A stretch of 64,000 bases of DNA from Tetragonia tetragonoides (taxonomy: Eukaryota; Streptophyta; Magnoliopsida; Caryophyllales; Aizoaceae). The stretch spans positions 29,675,001 through 29,739,000 of the forward strand of contig CM076147.1 in the NCBI GenBank assembly GCA_038025085.1, given 5' to 3'. Both the position numbers and the translations under genes were made by a program. This document shows positions 55,276-64,000 of this stretch, one piece after another. The notes beneath the pieces were generated by a model that was not told where the DNA came from, ran no database searches, and saw only the letters and a program-made list of their open reading frames with translations. How positions within the stretch are numbered: the stretch's first letter is position 1; every line of letters starts with the position of its first letter.

Positions 55276-55660
55276 AGGCTCTAACTGATTCAACTTAATT
55301 TTACTTAAATTCAGTTCAATTCAGTCCAATTCATGTGTAACTTTATCACTCACATAACTTTTCATTGCGAAATAAATTAATGATGATAAATATGTCATCG
55401 GAAAGATCTCAAAGCATACTTTCAAATGAGTCTAATATTCAATATTTTTGGACGAATTTTAAATGGTTAACGATCAAATTAAAAAAAATACATTCAATTC
55501 AATTCAACTCTTTTCAGTTCAGTTTAGTTTTATCCATGTAAATCAAACAGGGGTTAAACTGAACTGAACTAAACTAAACTAAATTGAACTGAACTAAACT
55601 AAACTAAATTGAATTGAACTAAACTAAACTAAATTGAACTGAACTATGTATTTTCTGACC
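55274..55660. repeat. ttcagttcag-family copy 3 and (ctgaactgaactaaactaaa)n tract
   Basis: 55274-55556 resembles 53990-54265. From 55556 to 55650 a ~30-bp degenerate tandem of gaactgaactaaactaaact follows. A run of 29 A lies at 55707-55735. Confidence 0.55.
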
Positions 55661-55706
55661 GGCCAAAGATATAACCCATCATCAATATTAATATAAGGGA
55701 AAGTTG

Positions 55707-55741
<35 letters not shown>

Positions 55742-55879
55742 AGAAACTTGACAAAACTGGTACAATTTAAGTCACTTGTCACACACAAAGATAATACACG
55801 TAGTGCCTTGTATAGGTGTATTAGTGGTGTGTAGTTGTGGTGAAAAAGAGACCATTAAAATAAAAAATAAAAAAAACAT

Positions 55880-56615
55880 TAGCTAGCATCTCCTTCCCTT
55901 TTCCCTTTGGCGGTGGAAATCCTTCAACTTTCCCCAGTACCTCCATCATCATCTGAACCCAAATTGAGCCCGTAAGCCAAGCCACAACTTCCAGACCTTA
56001 GCAATTAAGGAGGGAAAACAGTTTATTCCCTCCCAAATTTCCCGCAATTCTAGCGATAATGGCTTACTTGTTGCAGTTTTCGTCCTATAATCCCATATTT
56101 GTCTCTCTCATCCTCCATCTTAATTTCTGTACATCTCTGAAGTTATCTGTGTTTATGTGGTCGAGTGTGAGAAGAGGAGAGACGCCCAAAGAGTTCACAG
56201 GTACAACCAGTTCATTCTCTCTATATCTCTCCTTTCAAAGGATTGTGGTTCACAGGTAATCAATTAAGTTTTGATCGCCATTTCTAGGGTTAAGAGCCTT
56301 TTCAATTTCATCACTTTTCTACTTGTAAAAACCCAATTGTTAGATTTATTGTTCTTAATATTCGTGTTATAGGGCGCTTTGAGTTCGAAATCAGAAGCCA
56401 TGGTTGACAAATCAGCAAAGAAACGGAAGTATCGTAGTGAAGAAGATGTCTGCAATCTCTTGGTCAAAGATTGCTCTCTCTGTCTCTCTCTTTACTGATT
56501 TTCGGCAGTAAAGAAGATCGAGATCAACTAGTGATAGTTGATACCTCCTCTTCGTCGAATCAAAGGTATTCATCTAAAATTTTGATGAATTTCTTCGATT
56601 TTGTGAAGATAGATT

Positions 56616-56646
<31 letters not shown>

Positions 56647-58330
56647 TGTGTACTACGTATTTGTCTGAATGCCTTTTTTCCTTTTTGTTTTATCAAGATT
56701 ATGATTGTTTTTACTATAATTGTGGACCTCAAATCTGAATGCCCAAGGTTTCGTCATTGATATTGACGAGGGGCAGCTAAATTGGCTGTGTGAGGCATTG
56801 CAATCTGGAAATTTTGTTGAATCAATAACCCCAATGTTGATCAAGGTATGTCTGTTTCCTTTCTGTTTCTTCATTCGACTGTTAATTTCGCAAATTTAGC
56901 TTAATTTTCAATGGTTTCTAATTCTGAAACATATATTTTAAAATTCTGATTCTATTGTTTTATTTACTTGAATCTTGCTGTGTGTTTCTACTTATTACTA
57001 ATTCATACTCAGAAGTCAGATAATGCAAGTGCTAACATTGCTACGAGAAAGTTGAACCGGGGGCTCAACCTCTGGTATGTTCTCTTTTCTATACACCTTG
57101 CATGTCTATATATGAAACTCAAGTTCATTCCTAGCGTTCTATTGTTTAGATTCAATTCAATTCAATTCGCGTTACTGTCACATCTAGGTGCATCTACAGG
57201 TCAAATTTTGTGAATCAAATTCTGTTTTAATGTTTCTGAAATTCAGAGCTGGTTTTGCATTATGGTGAATAGTTCTATACTGGTTAAATGTAACTTTGTG
57301 AGTTTCAAAACTTAAATACACAAGATAAATCAGGTTGGTAAGTGGTAAATCAAAGTGACTCGTTTGGATCAAGTTTGTGCGCATTTTAGATTTTTCAAAC
57401 TGGTTATTAGAGCTCAACATTAATATTTGATTTTTGTACTTTGGAACTTGGAAGTTGGAGGAAGGTGTTGATTGCTGAGTTGGTTATTGGAGTAGCAAGA
57501 GCGTACAAGTGCTAAGACAATTTAGAGTGTACATCTATTTGGCTTTTGTATTCAAAGATCAAAACCTGAATAACATGCTGAGTTTGTTAAGGGATTGAGA
57601 GTGGGTTTTAGTAGGTTAGATGGCTTTGTAAGATTGCTACTAGCAAATGGAGAGAGCTTCTAAACGGGGGTGCAGTGACTGATTATCGTTGTTACTGTTA
57701 GGGACAGTGCTCTCTGCTGCTATTGTTTTCTATTGATGTATGATCCCATTGCCTGCTGCTGTCATATACACTACTGTCTGTTTCCTGTTTATGTGCTTTA
57801 GGCTTGACATAGGTTTTTTGTAGTAGTTACGTGTGGGGCACTTGTGTTTATGGATGCGGTGCTCTTTACTTTGGAGTATATTTTGTAGTTTTCTTAGTTT
57901 AACTATTGTGCTATACAGTTTAAGCCTAACTTATAGTTTTGTACATGCTAAGAGTATAACAAATGTTAGTAGTTGCTCTTCTCAAGATCTTGTCAATGGG
58001 TCATACTGCTAGAACACAGTTTTGCTCAAGCTTGCATATGAAATATGTATGTGTAGTATACTTGAATGTAGTTTTTTTATGCACATTGTTATACTCTTTG
58101 TTTGATTGGAAGGTTGTGTAATAAGAAGAACATGAAGGAAATGAAGCTTATGGTGTCATAAGAAAATAATTGTTTGGTGTTTTGACCACTACTTATTTAT
58201 GCTTGCAGTTCAAGACAAACAAAGCATGCCCAATCATAAAGGGAGGATATATACAGATGATGAGCGAGGAGCATAATGAAGCATATGAGTTTAATGATGA
58301 GGAACAAGAGCTAGGAAACGAATGAACCAT
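55880..58330 (+). other. Candidate multi-exon host gene of unknown function
   Basis: The GC content rises and a pyrimidine-rich 5' UTR-like stretch lies at 55885-56050. A likely coding start at 56400 gives MVDKSAKKRKYRSEEDVCNL, reminiscent of the N-terminus of some plant Myb/homeodomain-like proteins; that likeness is weak. Later possible exons with good GT-AG borders are 56743-56845 (FVIDIDEGQLNWLCEALQSG, then NFVESITPMLIK), about 57013-57075 (KSDNASANIATRKLNRGLNL) and 58209-58325. No single splice pattern kept one frame through all of them without doubt: the join near 56450-56570 and the last exon are ambiguous. It may be a real gene, a gene fragment or a pseudogene. A (gt)n run at 56618-56646 is intronic. 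Confidence 0.4.
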
Positions 58331-58689
58331 TTTGGACACCATTTAACTTCTCATTTTCCCATGCTGTTGGTGGTTGCTTTGGTTGTAGGTCTCTTAGATA
58401 ATAGCTAGTTATTATACTTATAACTTTAAGTGTTCAAGCTACTATATGGCTTTGCTATTTTTTTTCCCTGAAGGGATATTGCTATGAGTTAAGTTATTTT
58501 TAGTTCGGTTATGTTCTGATGACGTTTTCATTTGAATGGAAAGTTCTAATTCTCTTTGTGAGTTGCGTTCTACAACATTATTTTACACTGAAAATTAGTA
58601 TTAATTTTTTTTTTTCTTACTTCAGCTTCTAATAAAATTTCATATATGCATATTCTCGAAAAGCCTGCATTAAGAACAATATAAAGTTA
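58330..58689. other. 3' flank of the candidate gene
   Basis: T-rich, no frame of note, with possible 3' UTR sequence to about 58420. Nothing else recognised. Confidence 0.4.
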
Positions 58690-59073
58690 TCTTTACGGCT
58701 TTTTAGAGACAAGGATTAAGAGGCAGTTATCTTTTTATTGCTGTTAAATGGCTTTCGAGTTAATTGCTCATAATGCATCTAAAGAGATATTAGAGGCGTA
58801 ATGTGGAACTACCTCAAAATATATTTTGGGGCAAAACTAGTATAATTGTCTCTAAATAGACAATAAGAGGCATTAAGATTAAGTGCCTCCAAAAATAATC
58901 TTTAGCATCAACTAAGTTTGGATGCCTTTAAAGATGTCTTTAGATGCAACCATATGTTTAGCGACACCTTTTTTAGGGGCATCTAAATGGGTTCCTTAAA
59001 GACTTTTAGAGGCCACAATATGCCTATAGATGCAATTTTCGGGTGCCTTAAAAAAGTGTTTTTCTTGTAGTGT
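58690..59073. mobile_element. CACTA-type element end fragment with subterminal repeats
   Basis: The right end tttttcttgtagtg (59060-59073) is the inverted form of CACTACAAGAAAAA, the usual CACTA terminus. Words of the type gaggc, gcatctaaa and gcctttaaa recur about every 20-40 bp in both orientations. The opposite TIR was not found and no transposase is present. Confidence 0.6.
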
Positions 59074-59750
59074 TCGTAGATCCCTTGATTCAATTCTAAG
59101 GGAGTTGGATTATATGCTAGCTTGAACCTATCAGAATTAGGGGTCTTGTCGACTTGTTTCCGAGTTCCAAACCTACTATTTTGATGTAGAGAGGTGAAGA
59201 GGCCTTTCTTGGGTGGCTTGCTCCGTTGAGCCTGACGGGCCTTTGTGGCTTGTTCTGCCCATCCCTTCAACCTAAGGATGAATGGATGATCTCCTTATTC
59301 ATAGGGGTAGAAGTAGTTGTTGAAATGACATTGGTCCTCCTCTACCATCTCATTATCAAATCTTTTGAGATAATTTTTATATCTTTCCAAGAGTACTGTT
59401 TGACGTAATTTTAGTGTCTACAGACTACAGTGACGATATTTGGGGAGGAAGGGGGAGGGGGATAAAGGCAAGGCAAGTCCTTATTACAAATGCCTCTAGC
59501 AAGAATTGAACTTGAATTGGGAAAGAACCACCCCCAAGTCAATACCAACTAAGATACCTTTTGATAACTTGTCTTGTTGAATACTTGCATGGCAAATTTT
59601 GCAATGACAATAATACTTCTTCTTTTTTTATAAAAACGACAAAGTAACCTTTAAACTATGTCACAACTGAAACTTAAGTTCAGGTTATTGTTGAGAATAA
59701 GTAGGGGTGTCCTCACTGCACGCTACCCACCCCAGACTTTATGCTTCATT
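59074..59750. other. Intergenic, no recognised gene
   Basis: A minus-strand frame at 59074-59270 (MKGWAEQATKARQAQRSKPP and onward) is open and basic but unrecognised, and it runs into the CACTA end. It may be a fragment of an older element. Confidence 0.35.
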
Positions 59751-60505
59751 TCAGAACTTCATACTATCTACTATCTAGTCCTAATTTAGGGAGGATGAAT
59801 GGGGAGAGATAAACTCAAAATCCTAAAAATTAGGCTAAAGAGGGTCTTAAACAATTATAGATTACACAAATTGAGGAATGGTCTTCTTTTTGAGGGGAAC
59901 GGATTCTCTAGAATTCCTTCTCTAGAGTTTCTCTTTCTCTTACCCTTGGATTAGAAGGAGGGTTTTGGAATCTTGAATTAGAGGGGGTAATCTTTAGAAA
60001 AAATAGTTAGAGGAGAGAGATAGACACAGAGAAAGAACTCGATGGACTAGCTTGCTTGCAAACCACATGCGTCGGGCAAAGTCAACCAATCTTTAATGGG
60101 CTAACGGGTTCAAGCAAAAAAAGAGATCCTCTCTGCAAAGAAATGTATAGATAATATTTTATTCTTCCTACATTAAGAGAGGATTTAACGCTTAGGCACT
60201 GAATTATAGGAGTGGGGCATTTACCCACTTGTACTCCACCGCCCTCATCCTCTTGTGTGCCAATAGAAACTGCGTGAATAAGAGCAATATTTCAGTCACC
60301 ATATATGAACGATATTTTGAGTTCGGCATTAACTTTTTGTGTAGGCCAATTCTTGAACATATATAATGTACTATAGCATCATTCGATATATGTATATAAA
60401 ATAAAATAAAAAAACAGAGAGAGAGCATAGATAAACCAATAGCAAGAAAGATATTTATCTAAAAGACTAGTGCGGGGCACGTGGAGGATTTTTAAGATGT
60501 TTTAG
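59750..60505. repeat. MLP-associated non-coding block, copy C (left part)
   Basis: Matches copy A 13500-14230 and copy B 25865-26350: 'caatagaaactgcgtga', gcatcattcgatatat, agagagagcata and gcggggcacgtgg with the G-box at 60478-60483. It starts with the repeat shared with 5690-5790. Confidence 0.72.
60478..60483. promoter_or_regulatory. G-box CACGTG, copy C
   Basis: Context gcggggcacgtgg, as in copies A and B. Function is not shown. Confidence 0.4.
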
Positions 60506-60900
60506 GTCATATAAAATACTAGGTGGATGCTCGTATAGTATGTCCGTGCGTTGCACGAACCGTTATTATATAATAAACTAATATAATGTGATTTTTAGTC
60601 TCATCAAAAATCAAAGTATAATTGTCACTTATGAAAAACTATTAGTAATATATGGATAAATATTTATATAATTCATTTAATATCATGAATGTCATATAAT
60701 AAAATTACTATGACTTTATAGGGCATCTTATCTAATTTAAACTCTTACCATCAATTTCAATTAACTCTCATCCCATATGTTACATGATCCAAGAGGCCGG
60801 TAATAGTTTCAAAGTCTTTCTTGTAACCAAAAAAAAAGAAGTCTTTCTAAGCTTGATGTTGGTAAGCCAATACATGTTGATATAACTTATAAGTGTACAA
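60506..60900 (+). mobile_element. Helitron-like non-autonomous element, copy 2
   Basis: Opens tcatataaaatactaggtgg, followed by ccgtgcgttgcacg. It matches 6470-7020 in inverted orientation and lacks the MITE inserted there. Confidence 0.4.
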
Positions 60901-61863
60901 CTAACATTCCAAAAATATGATCCTTCTTTTATGGTAAAATCACTTTAAATGTATAATGTATACATAACTACTTTTCAAAAAATAAAGAAGTTTTAGACGT
61001 AAACATTTGAATAGAAAAGCATATTTCAATGGTTGCTTGTTTTTTCAAAGTTATATGCGGTCAAAGTACTGCCTCGAAGAACGCAAAAAGTCCAATGTAA
61101 TTTTATTTGTGGTCCGGAGGGAGTACAGTAATAATTTTAAAGTTGAAGGGAACATAAATTGGAACCCTAAAATAACATGGGGGATCGGTAAATTACGTAC
61201 AATTATAAAATTATACGTCATAATGGTAAAGTTTCCTATTAAAGATTGGACCTAGAATCATTTTAGATTCATCGTTTATTTTTCTTTATTCTACACATAC
61301 TCGTTTTTATTATATTTTATCTTGAGATTGCTTTTTAAATTTGTATAGCTAATATACATGTCTTTTCTCTTATTTTTACATGTAACTCTTTAGTTGTGTC
61401 AGCTTGTTAAGCTAATTACTGATTACCTTTTTAGGTGAACGCATCTAATATTGTAAATCCATAGAACATACTACAAATGAGTCTCATTTGAAAGGATATT
61501 TCATACTCGTTCCAATGGTGTAAGAATTTTAATTTCTTAAGCAATGAAACTAAAGTTATATGCTTTTAAAATCTAATAGTCTACTGTTTAATGATTTAGG
61601 AAAGTACAACTTTAGTATATATTCTAAAACTCTAATTAATAGTGTAGTCTTTAAGGATTTAGGAAAGTACAACTTTAGTATATATTCTATACCAAACATA
61701 TATTTTTATTTTATATTTTATTTTAAAATTTTATTACCATAGCTCGCTTAGGTGGACGCCTCCAATGCTGTCAGAAAATGCCTCTAATATATAGATATTA
61801 TGATTTAAAAGAAGATAATAAACATCAGTAAAAATGCACTCATTCATATATATATCACAAAAA
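60901..61863. other. AT-rich intergenic with small repeats
   Basis: gatttaggaaagtacaactt occurs at 61593 and 61656, a 63-bp tandem period. ggagggagta at 61116-61125 looks like a decayed Stowaway end. No gene recognised. Confidence 0.5.
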
Positions 61864-62002
61864 CTTCTATAAGACGGTTTTTTTATAAATTTTGGTGACA
61901 CGGGGGTCACTTTTTAATGACACAAGGATTACTGCTCAACATAAGTGACCCCTACATCTCTAAAAAGTGAGCTCAATTTTCTGTGAGTTGATCTCATACA
62001 AG
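61864..62002. mobile_element. 139-bp TIR MITE, copy 3
   Basis: Begins cttctataagacgg and ends gatctcatacaag. Same orientation and core length as 6661-6799. Confidence 0.65.
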
Positions 62003-62039
62003 ACTTGCTATATATAGTAACGTTTACTTTCTTTATAAA

Positions 62040-62440
62040 AATTAATGGACCTAGTAGTTGCTACACTTGCTAGCCTACAAGCATTACATTATATACACAT
62101 TTCTTGCTAGAATGTACAATTCAGGTACACTTTAAAAGAGTATTATATGTACCTGTGGTGTATTCTCATAATACCAAACCAATCAAAGTAGAAAATTGAC
62201 AAATTGCGGATCATTTGTATTCTGAGGTGCATCATCCACTGTGTAACTGCAGATTAAAAATAGATTTCATCTAGTTTGCTTGTCACATTCCATTGAATGC
62301 TATAGATGATCAATAATCCATAACATAAAGTAGAACAGTATTGAAATTTCACAAGGAAAGGAGCTTAATATATTATGAGGGAAAACAGATATGTCCAGAT
62401 TGAATGGAAAGAGCTTGCCCAAATACTATGAAACAAACCA
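62040..62440. repeat. MLP-associated non-coding block, copy C (middle part)
   Basis: Matches 26395-26760 of copy B and 14260-14530 of copy A. It keeps 'aatggaaagagcttgcccaa' uninterrupted near 62402, an empty site for the SINE of copy A. Confidence 0.75.
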
Positions 62441-62454
62441 ATATCGATAAGCCA

Positions 62455-62536
62455 ATAATGACGTATAGCGGCCAACTTTATTTCATTTAGCGACCGTTTC
62501 TTTCGGTCGCAAATTTCATTTTTTTCTTATAGTGAT
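62455..62536. mobile_element. Small CACTA-like terminal fragment
   Basis: Holds gcgaccgtttctttcggtcgc, a short hairpin, and ends tttttttcttatagtg, the inverse of a CACTATAAGAAA terminus. It interrupts copy C between gaaacaaaccaatatc and gtaagttgcaataaac, which are adjacent in copy B. Confidence 0.6.
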
Positions 62537-62905
62537 GTAAGTTGCAATAAACTTCCATATATCCAAGCTGCAATAAACTTTCATTTCTTCATTTTTTTTT
62601 ATAGAAAAGATAAGAAAGTTGGGCTCTTTGACCCATTACATGAGGGTGAGGATGGCTCAAAGGCCCATAACAATAACTACTGTCCTCAATATGAAATCAA
62701 GGACGATGAGTCTTGAATCCCCAACCCTTATAATATCAGCCTTGTCAGGATTATAAACTATTTCAAGTAATTGATAGGTCCAAAAAAAAAAAAAAAAAAG
62801 GCCCTCACCAATTATGCGCTAACTCGAAATGTATAGGCAATCAAATACTATCGATTTAACTATTGCCATATTTTTTATCTCCATCATTACGGGCATGTTA
62901 TTTTC
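62537..62905. repeat. MLP-associated non-coding block, copy C (continued)
   Basis: Matches 22150-22420 (copy A) and 27310-27520 (copy B), including a poly(A) run at about 62782-62799. Confidence 0.65.
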
Positions 62906-62908
62906 AAC

Positions 62909-63256
62909 TGGTTTTTAGTTTTGTCCAGTTACCAGTTACAAAATCCAGTTTTGCCCAATTTTAATAATAATAAATAATATAATAATTATAATAAAAATAA
63001 TTATTTTTCTTATTTATTTTATATTATTATTATTGTTTTTTTTTTATTGTTGTTTTTTGTTGTTAGTATTATTATTGAATATTATTTTTATTGTTATTAT
63101 AATTATTATTATTATTTTAGTTATTATTATTATTTTTATTTTTGATATTATTATTATTATAATAATACTAATAATACTAATAAAAGTAGAAATAATAATA
63201 GTAATAGTAGTATTTATTAATAATTATAATAATAAAAATAATACTAATACTAATAA

Positions 63257-63355
<99 letters not shown>

Positions 63356-63530
63356 GAAAATTAAACAATTTTCATTTTTTCCTAGTTTCTCCCAGTTTTT
63401 CCCAGTTTCTCCCAATTTTTTCCAATTTCTTCCAATTTGACCTAGTTTTCCCCAATTTTTCCCAGTTATCAGTTAGACTTTCCAGTTTTCACCAGTTTTG
63501 TCCAATTTCTCCCAGTTACCAGTTCCAATT
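62909..63530. repeat. AAT/ATT microsatellite region flanked by ccagttt-type minisatellite
   Basis: 62950-63355 is almost pure aat/att with interruptions. Both sides carry words such as ccagttttgtcc and ccagttaccagtt. 63380-63530 is a degenerate 10-11 bp tandem (tcccagttttt). The open frames through it encode only Ile/Leu or Asn runs and are not genes. Confidence 0.75.
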
Positions 63531-64000
63531 GAAAAGAACGAGCGCTACATGTGCCACATCCATTTTAGCCTATGAAGTTATGAACGCATAAAATAACTTT
63601 TTTTCAATTTTTCATTGTTACGCAAAAGAAGAAAAAAGGTATGATTCTCTCACATATGCTACACTAGGGGTATAACCGAGTCGCATCGAGCTCAAAGGAA
63701 GCCGGCTCAAAGCTTGGCTCGGCCTCAGCTTGAAGCTCGTTGAGTAAAAAAATTTAAAACTCGAAATCAGCTCGATTTAGGCTAGTGACTCGACTCGAAT
63801 TCTAACTCGCCATTACACACGCTATAAAAAATAAGCTAACTTAAAACATTTGGAATTAAATACGAATCTAATTGATTCTTGCAAGTATAAAATAAGAAAA
63901 ATAAATCCTAAACAATATATGTATTTTTATAAATATTTAATGATTTTATTTAAAATAGAGGAAAAATCAAGTCAACTGGACTAACCAAGTCGAGTCTAGG
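63531..64000. repeat. MLP-associated non-coding block, copy C (right part)
   Basis: 63630-63720 matches 22500-22590 (copy A). 63790-63920 matches 27930-28060 (copy B; 'tcgaattctaactcgccatt'). It continues past the window edge. Confidence 0.65.

Noticed and set aside
56059..56259. 66-codon frame starting MAYLLQFSSYNP
   Set aside because: Runs through a likely splice donor and shows no conserved motif; more probably 5' UTR or first exon of the unknown candidate gene, so not listed separately.
63033..63440. Open frames rich in Ile/Leu (plus) and Asn (minus)
   Set aside because: Translations of the aat/att microsatellite. Not protein coding.

Overview
This is nuclear DNA from a flowering plant, very probably a dicot. 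The signs are spliced major-latex-protein (MLP) genes, L1-type LINEs, a Ty1/copia retrotransposon, Stowaway and other MITEs, a tRNA-derived SINE family and an endogenous plant pararetrovirus. The species cannot be fixed from sequence alone. Host genes are few and mobile DNA dominates.

Layout. 1-5.5 kb: a decayed L1-type LINE on the minus strand, running off the left edge. 5.7-9.4 kb: MITE and Helitron-like debris around MLP gene 1 (7471-8315, two exons). 9.47-11.1 kb: about five units of a ~315-bp satellite. 12.65-13.28 kb: a non-coding TIR element. 13.3-23.1 kb: a non-coding block (copy A) broken by a SINE with a clear target-site duplication, a ~6-kb LINE (minus strand) and a 5'-truncated LINE (plus strand). 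23.8-24.7 kb: MLP gene 2 in the same orientation. 25.7-28.2 kb: copy B of the non-coding block. A third copy (C) lies at 59.75-64.0 kb, so the region looks like a tandemly duplicated MLP locus with MLP genes about 16.5 kb apart.

29.5-46.3 kb: a florendovirus-like endogenous pararetrovirus (Caulimoviridae) locus made of three incomplete copies. One lies on the minus strand, head-to-head with two tandem copies on the plus strand. Movement protein, coat protein with zinc knuckle, aspartic protease, reverse transcriptase, RNase H, the downstream ORF2, promoter and tRNA-Met primer site can all be recognised, but no copy is complete. Four internal deletions sit on 6-9 nt microhomologies. One ~290-bp patch is scrambled from four viral regions. 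The whole locus is bracketed by a 30-bp near-perfect direct repeat of host-like sequence.

46.3-55.7 kb: a TIR element carrying a minisatellite, an internally deleted SIRE/Maximus-like copia element (46677-52613, minus strand) and a cluster of MITEs. 55.9-58.3 kb: a possible multi-exon host gene of unknown function. 58.3-64 kb: CACTA ends, a Helitron-like block, a MITE and AAT repeats inside copy C.

The two MLP genes are the only clearly intact host genes. Nothing here forms an operon or pathway. The most informative structure is the pararetrovirus locus, followed by the triplicated MLP-associated block, whose paralogous empty sites date and prove several insertions.
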